A DNA stretch of 6,056 nt from Rhizobacter sp. (GTDB lineage Bacteria > Pseudomonadota > Gammaproteobacteria > Burkholderiales > Burkholderiaceae_C). The notes beneath the pieces are model-generated. The model was not told where the DNA came from and did not search any database. It was given only the letters and a program-made list of their open reading frames with translations. The stretch is taken from NCBI GenBank assembly GCA_025360945.1, contig JANYBE010000058.1, positions 1 through 6,056 on the forward strand. The letters run 5' to 3'. This document shows positions 1 to 6,056 of this stretch, piece after piece (the first letter of the stretch is position 1; every line of letters begins with the position of its first letter). Made by a program: the position numbers and the translations under genes.

Positions 1-36
1 TCGGCGATCGTGCTGTCCACGCGGATTCAGCGCTGA
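1..36 (+). CDS. Possible C-terminal end of an upstream gene (partial)
   Basis: Reading from base 1 gives eleven codons (SAIVLSTRIQR) and then TGA at 34-36. The stop lies 45 bases before the next gene, a normal spacing for a same-strand neighbour. The fragment is too short to identify, and the other two + frames cannot be excluded. No function is assigned. Confidence 0.3.
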   Translation, partial: SAIVLSTRIQR

Positions 37-81
37 CCGCAGAATCGTGCCAACCCATCCGACCCTTGCGTGAGGTTTGTC

Positions 82-492
82 ATGCGCCGTTCGTTCATCG
101 CTGCCATCGCCGCTATGCCGCTGTTCGCCGCTGCGCAAGAAGCGGCCAAGCCAACCCGCGTCGTCGTCCAGGTCAGCGAGGCCGACCCGGTGCGCTGGAA
201 CCTGGTGCTGAACAACGTCAAGAACCTGCAGGATGATCTGGGTGCGGACAAGGTCACGATCGAGGTCGTTGCCTATGGTCCGGGCATCGGAATGCTGAAG
301 TTCGATGCGCCCACGAATTCGCGCGTCTCCGACACGATCAAGAGCGGGGTGGCGATCCAGGCGTGTGAGAACACGATGCGCAACCAGCAGTTGGTGCGGG
401 CCGACATGCACCCGGGCGTCAGCTATGTCACGGCCGGCGTGGTGCAGATCGTGCGTCGCCAGGAGCAAGGCTGGGCCTACCTGCGCCCCTGA
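82..492 (+). CDS. Exported DsrE/DsrF-like small protein
   Basis: Predicted 136-residue protein. Residues 1-18 form a signal peptide: Met-Arg-Arg, a hydrophobic Ala/Ile/Leu/Phe stretch, and an Ala-Ala-Ala site before Gln19, so the mature protein should be periplasmic. The rest reads as a DsrE-like alpha/beta fold: a first strand (RVVVQVSEAD), a helix with LNNVKNLQDDLG, a second strand with VEVVAYGPGIGMLK-type pattern, and the only cysteine, Cys95, in the segment AIQACENTM. Some DsrE-family proteins use a cysteine in this area for sulfur transfer; whether this exported branch does so is unknown. The start is ATG 82 because GAGG at 72-75 sits 6 bases upstream; an in-frame GTG at 70 would put the signal peptide four residues further in. 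The gene appears to end its own unit, since a promoter-like element follows in the next gap. Family assignment is fairly secure, substrate unknown. Confidence 0.8.
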   Translation: MRRSFIAAIAAMPLFAAAQEAAKPTRVVVQVSEADPVRWNLVLNNVKNLQDDLGADKVTIEVVAYGPGIGMLKFDAPTNSRVSDTIKSGVAIQACENTMRNQQLVRADMHPGVSYVTAGVVQIVRRQEQGWAYLRP

Positions 493-512
493 GCGCGGCG
501 CCGGGGCAGGAT

Positions 513-539
513 TCAAGTCGACCCCGTCGCCGCCGATAT
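513..539 (+). promoter_or_regulatory. Predicted sigma-28 (FliA) promoter
   Basis: TCAAGTCG (513-520), an 11-base spacer (521-531) and GCCGATAT (532-539). The enterobacterial sigma-28 consensus is TAAAGTTT-N11-GCCGATAA, so the -10 element matches 7 of 8, the spacer is exact and the -35 keeps T-AAGT (TCAAGT is a common -35 form for FliA in betaproteobacteria, from memory). Transcription would start near 546-548, leaving a leader of about 37 bases before the ATG at 584. It is the only good promoter match in the 91-base gap between the DsrE-like gene and the HD-GYP gene, and the downstream genes are of a class often placed under flagellar control. A sequence match only; no expression data. Confidence 0.68.
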
Positions 540-583
540 TCCCAACAAGCCGCGCCGGCCTCTTGCCGCCGTGCTGTTCCGGG

Positions 584-1918
584 ATGAATGCAGCAGTTGC
601 CAGCAAAGATCTGATCGAAGTCGTGGACTTGCGCGTCGGCATGTTCATTCATCTTGACATGGGATGGATGTCGCACCCCTTCCCGCTTGGCAGTTTCAAG
701 ATCACCAATGCCGAGCAGATCGCCACGATCCGCTCGCTCGGGGTTCGGCGCCTGCGCTGGAGCCCGGCACAAAGCGACGGGTCTGGCGACGACACCGCTG
801 GCCTGGGCCACGCCACCGATTTCGACCGGCTCGAGCCGGGCGCCGACGCTGCGCCAATGCCTGCGGCCGAGGCCGCGCCGCCCGAGGTCCAGTCCCCCGA
901 AGTCATCGCCCGCAACCGGCACAAGCGCGCGCTCGGCGAACAGCGCGCGGCGCAGCTGCTGTGCGAGCGCCAGTTCGCCGAGGCCACGCGCGATTGCAAG
1001 CAGCTGAGCGAACTGGCGCAGAACAAGCCGCAAGAGGCGCGCAAGCAGGCCGAAGCGCTGTCCAAGGCGCTGCTGGACAAGATGCTCGTCAACCAGGACA
1101 TGTGCATCCGGCTGTTGACCGACGCCGCGGGCGACAAGGCCTCGGCGCATGCGATGAACGTGACCGTGATCTCGCTGCTGATGGGGCGAAGCTTCGGCCT
1201 GACCGAAGCCGACATGATGGACCTGGGCGTGGGCGCGATGCTGCACGACATTGGCAAGCTCGACCTACCCGACCGCGTGCGCCACCGCGACGACCAATTC
1301 AGCGGCGCCGAGCTGCGCTTCTACGAAGAGCATGCGGCGAACGGCGTCGCCTGCGCACGCAGGATGGGGCTGTCGCCCGGCGCAACGCTCGTGATCGCGC
1401 AGCACCACGAACATGCCGACGGCAGCGGGTTCCCACTGCGCCTGAACACCGACCGCATGACCGCAGGGTCGCGCATCGTCGCGCTCGTCAACCGGTACGA
1501 CAACCTGTGCAACCCGCACGTGGCGGCCAAGGCGTTGACGCCGCACGAGTCCCTGTCGCTGCTGTTCGCGCAGGGCAAGACCAAGTTCGACACCGCGATC
1601 CTCGGCGCCTTCATCCGCATGATGGGTGTGTACCCGGCCGGCTCGACGGTCCAGCTCACCGACGATCGCTACGCGATGGTCGTGGGCGTGAACTCGTCGC
1701 GGCCGCTGAAGCCGCGCGTGCTGGTGCACGAGCCCAAGGTGCCGCGCGACGAAGCGCTGATCGTCGACCTTGAGACCACCCACGGTCTGGGCATCCGCCG
1801 CAGTGTCAGGCCGATGCAGTTGCCGGTGGCCTCGCTCGACTACCTGGCGCCGCGCCCGCGCGTGGCCTACTTCTTCGAAGCAGCGGCACTCCCGCTTGAG
1901 GACGCGGTCGCGGCCTGA
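584..1918 (+). CDS. DUF3391/HD-GYP cyclic-di-GMP phosphodiesterase family protein
   Basis: 444-residue soluble protein. Residues about 8-100 match DUF3391 (DLRVGMFIHLDMGWMSHPF, then a 'Gv..lr' segment). A charged, Ala-rich helical linker covers about 107-180. The HD-GYP domain spans about 181-345: His189, the HD pair His221-Asp222 with Lys225 (LHDIGKLDLP), His250 (EEHAANG), His274-His275-Glu276 and DGSGFP at 279-284, which is the GYP signature with Phe for Tyr. The C-terminal 100 residues begin with GVYPAGSTVQL, usual for this class. Such enzymes hydrolyse c-di-GMP to pGpG or GMP using two or three metal ions. Oddity: at Asn303 (VNRYDNLCNP), where most HD-GYP proteins have the Asp of 'ADVYDAL', the ligand is changed, and the following 'DRPYR' segment is absent, so activity is uncertain. 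ATG 584 is chosen because DUF3391 begins a few residues later; the ribosome site is weak. First gene of a two-gene unit behind the sigma-28-like promoter. Confidence 0.9.
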   Translation: MNAAVASKDLIEVVDLRVGMFIHLDMGWMSHPFPLGSFKITNAEQIATIRSLGVRRLRWSPAQSDGSGDDTAGLGHATDFDRLEPGADAAPMPAAEAAPPEVQSPEVIARNRHKRALGEQRAAQLLCERQFAEATRDCKQLSELAQNKPQEARKQAEALSKALLDKMLVNQDMCIRLLTDAAGDKASAHAMNVTVISLLMGRSFGLTEADMMDLGVGAMLHDIGKLDLPDRVRHRDDQFSGAELRFYEEHAANGVACARRMGLSPGATLVIAQHHEHADGSGFPLRLNTDRMTAGSRIVALVNRYDNLCNPHVAAKALTPHESLSLLFAQGKTKFDTAILGAFIRMMGVYPAGSTVQLTDDRYAMVVGVNSSRPLKPRVLVHEPKVPRDEALIVDLETTHGLGIRRSVRPMQLPVASLDYLAPRPRVAYFFEAAALPLEDAVAA

Positions 1919-1919
1919 C

Positions 1920-4067
1920 GTGGACGGCCGCATCGATGCCCACGGCCCTTCTGCCGGCGCGCCACCCGTTGCCTGGGCCGCTCTGATCGAGGCCATGCTC
2001 GACGCCGTCTGGGTCGTCGACGCGCGCACGCTGGCCATCGTCGCGGCGAATCACGCAGCCGGCCGGCTGACGGCGCTGAGCGTCGACGAGCTCGTCGGCA
2101 AGACCATGAGCGAACTCGCAGTCACGCCCGAGGACCAGTGCTTCTGGGGCGAGGTGGCTTCCGGGCTGAGCGAACAGATCGAATCTGACACGCTGATCGC
2201 GCGCGCCGACGGCAGTGTCGTGCCGGTCACGCGCCGGGTCAGCCGCCTGGACGCGCACGGCGCCCCGTTCTATGTGGTCGCGCTGCACGATCGCAGTGAA
2301 CAGCTGCGCACCGAGCGCGAGCTCGAAGCAACGGCGGCCGATCTGCGCGCCACGCTTGAATCGACCCAGGACGGCATCCTCGTCACCGACCTCGCTGGTC
2401 GCATTCGCAATTTCAACCTGCGTTTCGCAGTACTCTGGCAGATTCCAAAGAACCTCCTCGGCCAGCGCGACGACGACGCAGTGCTTGAATGGATGCGACG
2501 CAGCGTCGTCGACCCGATCGCCTACATGCGGCGTCTCGCGACGATGGACGACGTGACGATGCTGCAGGCCAACGACGAGCTGCGCCTGCACTCGGGCAAG
2601 GTCTTCGAGCGCGTGACGATGCCGCAGTGCTCGCAAGGCCGCCCGATCGGCCGCGTGTTCTCGTTTCGCGACATCACCGACAAGCTCCAGGCCGAGCAGC
2701 GCATCGAGACGCTGTCGTACACCGACGCGCTGACAGGCCTGCCGAACCGCCGACTGCTCGCCGACCGCACCGAGGTCGCGATGGCAGCCGCCAGGCGCGA
2801 CGGCACGCCGTTCGCGCTGCTGTTCCTCAACCTGGACCGCTTCAACCACATCAACCAGACGCTGGGCCGCGTGCTCGGCGACCGGGTACTGCTCGACGTG
2901 GCCGAGCGTATCAAGGGCTGCGTGCGCGGCGTCGACACAATCGCTCGACTCGGCAGCGACGAGTTCGTCGTGCTCGCGCACCAGGCCGACGATGGCGGCG
3001 CGCACGCCACGGCCACGCGGCTGCTCGATGCGCTTAAGCGCCCATTCGAGCAGGGTGGCATGAGCTTCACCGTGACCGCGAGCATCGGCGTCGCGCTGCA
3101 TTCGAGCGACGGCGCGAGTCTGGACGAATTGCTGCGCCACGCCGACGGTGCGATGCGTGAGGTCAAGCACGCCGGGCGGGCCGGCTACCGCTTTCATCGC
3201 TCTCGCCCGGGCGCGACCGACACGCGTTCGCGCTCGCGCATGCGGCTCGACCACGCGATGCGCACGGCGCTGGTGCAGGGACGCTTTCGCCTGCACTTTC
3301 AGCCGCAGGTCGATCTGAAGAACGGCTGCGTCGTCGGGGCCGAGGCGCTGATCCGCTGGCGCGATCCGGAGCTCGGCGAAATCTCGCCGAACGAGTTCAT
3401 TCCGGTCGCCGAAGAGAGCGGCTTCATCATCGCGATCGGCGACTGGGTGCTCAAGCGCGCGGTCACGCAGGCGGCTGCATGGCGCAGCGTGGGTGCGGGT
3501 ATGACGGTGTCGGTCAACGTTTCGGCACTGCAGTTCCAGCAGCCCGGTTTCGTCGACGGGGTGGCCGAGACGCTGCGCGAGGCCGGCCTGCCACCGCACC
3601 TGCTCGAACTCGAACTCACCGAGTCGATCCTGATCCTGGACGCGAAGGACGCGATGCTGCGCCTGCAGGCGCTCGCGCAGCTCGGCGTCAAGCTCGCGAT
3701 CGACGACTTCGGTACCGGCTACTCCAGCCTGGCCTACCTGAAGCGCTTCCCGATCGGGCGGCTCAAGATCGACCGCACCTTCGTCAGCGGACTGCCCGGC
3801 GAAGAGAGCGACGCGGCGATCGTGCAGGCCATCATCCACATGGGTCGCGCGCTGCGGCTGCAGATCGTTGCCGAGGGGGTGGAGACCGATGCCCAGCGGG
3901 CCTTTCTGGAGCGTGCCGGTTGCGACCTGTACCAGGGCTTCCTGTACGCGCCCGCGCTTGACGTGGCGGCGTTCGAGGCCCGCATGGGCTTCGCAAGCGT
4001 GGCGCCCAATGTGGCGCGCGAGACCGCCGCAGATGGGCTCGTCGTGCCGATCATGGCCATGCGCTGA
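1920..4067 (+). CDS. PAS-PAS-GGDEF-EAL protein, probable c-di-GMP phosphodiesterase
   Basis: 715 residues from GTG 1920, no membrane segment, so a cytoplasmic sensor-effector. Order: PAS about 22-125; short coiled linker; second PAS about 143-255, ending in GRVFSFRDITDK; GGDEF about 262-425; EAL about 440-690. The GGDEF site is degenerate: GSDEF at 345-349, Asn304 where the metal-binding Asp belongs (LNLDRF), Asn309 for the usual Lys and Arg317 for His. Guanine-contact positions Asn312 and Asp321 remain, as does an RxxD I-site (Arg336-Asp339, five residues before GSDEF). The EAL domain keeps Glu475 (EAL), Asn533, Glu568, Asp595-Asp596 (DDFGTGYSS), Lys616, Glu652, Glu655 and Gln672. The expected reaction is c-di-GMP to pGpG, with the PAS and GGDEF domains as regulators. 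GTG 1920 lies one base after the HD-GYP stop (TGA-C-GTG), suggesting coupled translation; ATG 1995 would cut into the first PAS domain. Ligands of the PAS domains cannot be told. Confidence 0.92.
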   Translation: MDGRIDAHGPSAGAPPVAWAALIEAMLDAVWVVDARTLAIVAANHAAGRLTALSVDELVGKTMSELAVTPEDQCFWGEVASGLSEQIESDTLIARADGSVVPVTRRVSRLDAHGAPFYVVALHDRSEQLRTERELEATAADLRATLESTQDGILVTDLAGRIRNFNLRFAVLWQIPKNLLGQRDDDAVLEWMRRSVVDPIAYMRRLATMDDVTMLQANDELRLHSGKVFERVTMPQCSQGRPIGRVFSFRDITDKLQAEQRIETLSYTDALTGLPNRRLLADRTEVAMAAARRDGTPFALLFLNLDRFNHINQTLGRVLGDRVLLDVAERIKGCVRGVDTIARLGSDEFVVLAHQADDGGAHATATRLLDALKRPFEQGGMSFTVTASIGVALHSSDGASLDELLRHADGAMREVKHAGRAGYRFHRSRPGATDTRSRSRMRLDHAMRTALVQGRFRLHFQPQVDLKNGCVVGAEALIRWRDPELGEISPNEFIPVAEESGFIIAIGDWVLKRAVTQAAAWRSVGAGMTVSVNVSALQFQQPGFVDGVAETLREAGLPPHLLELELTESILILDAKDAMLRLQALAQLGVKLAIDDFGTGYSSLAYLKRFPIGRLKIDRTFVSGLPGEESDAAIVQAIIHMGRALRLQIVAEGVETDAQRAFLERAGCDLYQGFLYAPALDVAAFEARMGFASVAPNVARETAADGLVVPIMAMR

Positions 4068-4077
4068 AGGGCTTCGA

Positions 4078-4093
4078 GCGGGCGATCGCCCGC
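4078..4093 (+). repeat. Perfect 16-bp palindrome, possible hairpin
   Basis: GCGGGCGATCGCCCGC equals its own reverse complement. It begins 10 bases after the EAL gene stop and ends 43 bases before the next start. In RNA it could fold as a 6-bp all-GC stem with a GAUC loop. It is not followed directly by a T-run (TTTT comes only at 4106-4109, 12 bases later), so it is not a standard intrinsic terminator. It could be a weak terminator, an mRNA-end stabiliser or a protein-binding site for the downstream unit. Confidence 0.5.
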
Positions 4094-4124
4094 ACCGCGG
4101 CTGGATTTTGTACAGTCGCAGCGC

Positions 4125-4130
4125 GGAGGT
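4125..4130 (+). promoter_or_regulatory. Strong ribosome-binding site of the Cfa-family gene
   Basis: GGAGGT, a near-perfect anti-16S match, 6 bases before ATG 4137. It fixes the start of the methyltransferase and is clearly stronger than the sites before the HD-GYP and EAL genes, suggesting efficient independent translation of this second cluster. Confidence 0.8.
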
Positions 4131-4136
4131 CTCCCG

Positions 4137-5390
4137 ATGGCAATCGTTGACGCAGTCCTGGAACGCAAATTCGAACAACTCACGCTGCCGCTAGCGATCG
4201 TGATGCCGGACGGCCGGCGCGTTGGTCCGCCGCGTGCCGCCGTTACGATCCGGCTCAAGCAGCTTTCATCGCTGATGCACATCGCTGCAGGCGAAGTCGG
4301 CAAGGTCGCGCAGGACTATGTTGAGGACCGGCTCGACTTCGATGGCAGCGTGCGCGACCTGATGCAGATCGCTTCGCAGATGATCGCAAGCGACCCGACT
4401 CAGGACATGGGTGGCGGCCCGACGCTGAACTGGTGGCGCGAGATTCGTCTGAACGCCCGCTCGCGCGCCAAGCACCATGCGCATGCCGACGCCGAGCAGG
4501 TGCAGTTCCACTACGACGTGTCCGATGCGTTCTACGCGCTCTGGCTCGATCCGCTGCGGCTGTATTCGTGCGCCTATTTCCGCACGCTCGACATGACGCT
4601 GGCGCAGGCGCAGCAGGCCAAGCTCGACCACATCTGCCGCAAACTCATGCTCCAGCCCGGCGAACGCTTTTTGGACATCGGCGCCGGCTGGGGCGGCCTG
4701 CTGCTGTGGGCGGCCGAACACTACGGCGTGCGCGGCCACGGCATCACGCTCAGCCGCAACCAGCAAGAGCACGTGAGCCAGCTGATCAAGGCGCGTGGCC
4801 TGAGCGGCCGGGTGACGATGGAGTTGCGCGACTACCGCGATCTGCCCGAGGGCGAGCCCTACGACAAGATCGCCTCGGTGGGCATGTTCGAGCATGTCGG
4901 GCGCACTCAGCTGCCCGAGTACTTCGCGAAGATCAACCGCCTGCTCAAACCCGGCGGGCTGCTGATGAACCACGGCATCACCGCCGGCGGCACGCGCAAC
5001 CACCAGCTCGGTGCCGGCATGGGCGACTTCATAGAGCGCTACATCTTCCCCGGCGGCGAGCTTGTGCATGTGTCAAAGGTGACCGAGGTGATGAGCGAAG
5101 CGCAGTTCGAGCCGCTCGACCTGGAGAATCTGCGCCCGCACTACGCGCGCACGCTGTGGGCCTGGAGCGATGCGCTTGAGGCGCAGCTGCGCGATGCGCG
5201 CGGCCTCACCAGCGAACGTGTTGTGCGCGCCTACCGCTTCTACCTAGCCGGCAGCGCGATGGGCTTCGAGCAGGGCTGGATGGCGCTGTTCCAGATGCTG
5301 GCGGCCAAACCGAGCGGCGATGTCGCGGGTGGACCGATGCGCGGGGCACAATCGGCGTATCCATTTAACCGCAGCTATCTCTACCGCTAA
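4137..5390 (+). CDS. cfa: Cyclopropane-fatty-acyl-phospholipid synthase family methyltransferase
   Basis: 417 residues, somewhat longer than E. coli Cfa (382). Cfa enzymes act at the inner membrane surface, adding a methylene from S-adenosylmethionine across the double bond of unsaturated acyl chains in phospholipids, usually on entry to stationary phase or under acid or solvent stress. Residues 1 to about 110 form the N-terminal domain; the Rossmann methyltransferase fold follows, with the SAM-binding loop LDIGAGWGG at 179-187. Residues corresponding to the active-site and bicarbonate-binding set of E. coli Cfa are all present: Cys145 (YSCAYF), Glu252 (GMFEHVG), His279 and Ile281 (NHGI), and Tyr336 (HYARTLWAW). 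Start ATG 4137 has a strong GGAGGT. The DUF1840 gene follows 7 bases after the stop. Related enzymes in the same family make other methylated lipids (methylene or methyl branches), so the exact product is not certain, and the symbol denotes the family. Confidence 0.88.
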   Translation: MAIVDAVLERKFEQLTLPLAIVMPDGRRVGPPRAAVTIRLKQLSSLMHIAAGEVGKVAQDYVEDRLDFDGSVRDLMQIASQMIASDPTQDMGGGPTLNWWREIRLNARSRAKHHAHADAEQVQFHYDVSDAFYALWLDPLRLYSCAYFRTLDMTLAQAQQAKLDHICRKLMLQPGERFLDIGAGWGGLLLWAAEHYGVRGHGITLSRNQQEHVSQLIKARGLSGRVTMELRDYRDLPEGEPYDKIASVGMFEHVGRTQLPEYFAKINRLLKPGGLLMNHGITAGGTRNHQLGAGMGDFIERYIFPGGELVHVSKVTEVMSEAQFEPLDLENLRPHYARTLWAWSDALEAQLRDARGLTSERVVRAYRFYLAGSAMGFEQGWMALFQMLAAKPSGDVAGGPMRGAQSAYPFNRSYLYR

Positions 5391-5397
5391 AGCCCGC

Positions 5398-5721
5398 ATG
5401 CTCTACAAGTTCAAGTCCAAGGCCGCCGGCGACGTGATCATGATGGGCCCGGCCGGCGACGACGTGTTGCGCTTGATCGGCAAGGCGCCGGCCGCCAGTG
5501 GCATCGTCGAGGTCGCTGCAATGCCAGCGGCGATCATCGCGATCGAACAGGCCATCGCTGCTGACGAGGCGGCACGCGCGCAGGCCGAGAAAGAGGCCGT
5601 GGCCGAAGGTGCCAGGCTGGCGCCGCGCGACGGCGTCACGCTGCGCCAGCGTGCCTGGCCGCTGGTGGACATGATGAAGCGTTCGATGGCAGAGAAGGCC
5701 GATGTCGTCTGGGGAGTCTGA
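5398..5721 (+). CDS. DUF1840 family protein
   Basis: 107 residues, the usual size of this small proteobacterial family of unknown function. It shows the family's hallmarks: the opening MLYKFKSKAAGDVIMMGPAGDD (here a short stretch of a well-kept N-terminus), LRLIGK, an Ala/Glu-rich helix in the middle (about 40-72), and the C-terminal block VTLRQRAWPLVDMMKRS ending in VVWGV. There is no signal peptide and no membrane segment, so it is expected in the cytoplasm. ATG 5398 is chosen because the family starts with MLYKF; a longer frame from 5320 would overlap the methyltransferase gene and adds unrelated residues. No clear Shine-Dalgarno precedes it, consistent with translation coupled to the gene 7 bases upstream. 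The next gene starts 2 bases after its stop. Function is not known and none is proposed. Confidence 0.88.
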   Translation: MLYKFKSKAAGDVIMMGPAGDDVLRLIGKAPAASGIVEVAAMPAAIIAIEQAIAADEAARAQAEKEAVAEGARLAPRDGVTLRQRAWPLVDMMKRSMAEKADVVWGV

Positions 5722-5723
5722 AC

Positions 5724-6056
5724 ATGAAACTGTGGAGCGATAGCTGGGTCAACGGTGAGCGCATCCCGACGCGCTTTGCGGCCGGCAAACCGGACGCCCA
5801 GGGCGGTGTGACCTTCTCCGACAACCTCAGCCCGCACCTGGCGTGGAGTGAGGTGCCGGTCGGCACGAGATCTTTCGCGGTGATCTGTCATGACTTTGAC
5901 GTGCCGAGCCGCGGCGACGACGTCAACCAGACCGATCGCGAGGTGCCGGCCGATCTGCCGCGCGTGGACTTCTTCCACTGGGTGATGGTCGATCTGCCCG
6001 CCCAGATGACCGAGCTTAAGGAGTGCGAATTCAGCCGCGGCTTCAGCGCGCACGGC
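5724..6056 (+). CDS. PEBP family protein, YbhB/YbcL-like (3' end outside window)
   Basis: First 111 codons, open at the window edge. The sequence matches the phosphatidylethanolamine-binding / Raf-kinase-inhibitor-like fold: NLSPHLAW at 34-41, the ligand-pocket strand VICHDFDVPS at 53-62, and FFHWVMVDLP at 83-92 with the conserved His85-Trp86. About 20 charged residues (63-82, including GDDVNQTDREVPADLP) lie between the last two motifs. No signal peptide is visible, unlike E. coli YbcL, so it resembles the cytoplasmic YbhB type. The remaining part of the fold, including the GPxPP-type and later His motifs, lies beyond 6056. ATG 5724 follows GGGGAG at 5711-5716 with a 7-base spacer and begins 2 bases after the DUF1840 stop. 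Bacterial members have no settled role; lipid or small-anion binding is the usual suggestion. Confidence 0.9.
   Translation, partial: MKLWSDSWVNGERIPTRFAAGKPDAQGGVTFSDNLSPHLAWSEVPVGTRSFAVICHDFDVPSRGDDVNQTDREVPADLPRVDFFHWVMVDLPAQMTELKECEFSRGFSAHG

Noticed and set aside
496..503. CGGCGCCG palindrome just after the DsrE-like gene as a terminator
   Set aside because: Only 8 bp with no loop and no T-run; expected by chance in GC-rich DNA.
305..583. Upstream extension of the HD-GYP reading frame
   Set aside because: It overlaps the DsrE-like gene and the predicted promoter, and the translation (Arg/Ser/Cys-rich) has no relation to DUF3391, which begins just after ATG 584.
428..1246. Long - strand frame opposite the HD-GYP gene
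   Set aside because: Shadow of GC-rich codon use; composition is Ala/Arg/Gly/His-rich and no domain is visible.
1770..1919. Upstream extension of the PAS-PAS-GGDEF-EAL frame to ATG 1770
   Set aside because: It would overlap 149 bases of the HD-GYP coding region and adds an Arg/Ser/Trp-rich shadow sequence. GTG 1920, directly after the stop, is more likely.
4111..4116. TACAGT as a -10 box for the Cfa-family gene
   Set aside because: No -35 box at 16-18 bases upstream, and the implied start would fall almost on the ribosome-binding site. Too weak to annotate.
1806..4178. 790-codon open frame on the - strand opposite the EAL gene
   Set aside because: It mirrors a GC-rich coding gene with strong third-position bias, its translation is Arg/His/Ala-rich with no recognisable domain, and the + strand encodes four clear domains over the same bases.
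5347..5352. CACAAT inside the end of the Cfa-family gene as a -10 box for DUF1840
   Set aside because: The hexamer is plausible but the region 16-18 bases upstream has no resemblance to TTGACA. Noted only as a possible internal promoter.
5403..6053. 216-codon - strand frame opposite the DUF1840 and PEBP genes
   Set aside because: It spans two well-recognised + strand genes and their junction; its translation is low-complexity Ala/Ser and matches no family I recognise.

Overview
This is a GC-rich, densely packed stretch with every supported gene on the + strand. Codon use, the DUF1840 protein and a betaproteobacterial-type HD-GYP protein (N-terminal DUF3391 and a 'YDNLCNP' segment) point to a betaproteobacterium, most likely Burkholderiales. 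That placement comes from family recognition, not from a search.

Layout. Positions 1-36 may be the last codons of an upstream gene. Positions 82-492 encode a small exported DsrE-like protein. The 91-base gap after it carries a good match to a sigma-28 (FliA, flagellar) promoter at 513-539. Downstream lies a two-gene cyclic-di-GMP unit: a DUF3391/HD-GYP phosphodiesterase-family protein (584-1918), then, after one base, a PAS-PAS-GGDEF-EAL protein (1920-4067). In the second protein the GGDEF domain has lost key catalytic residues while the EAL domain keeps its full active-site set. The pair therefore looks built to degrade c-di-GMP, and the promoter suggests it is made together with late flagellar genes, which fits a role in keeping c-di-GMP low in swimming cells. 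The HD-GYP protein has an unusual Asn where an Asp metal ligand is expected, so its own activity is open.

A 69-base gap (4068-4136) with a perfect 16-bp palindrome separates this unit from a second cluster: a cyclopropane-fatty-acid synthase family methyltransferase with a strong ribosome-binding site (4137-5390), a DUF1840 protein (5398-5721) and the start of a PEBP/YbhB-type protein (5724 to the window end). Gaps of 7 and 2 bases suggest one transcript. A link to membrane lipids is possible (Cfa acts on phospholipids and PEBP proteins can bind them) but is inference.

No RNA gene, mobile element, CRISPR array or long repeat was seen. I do not see a clearly novel system. The most interesting lead is the apparently sigma-28-driven, tandem c-di-GMP phosphodiesterase operon with a degenerate, possibly regulatory GGDEF domain and a variant HD-GYP site.
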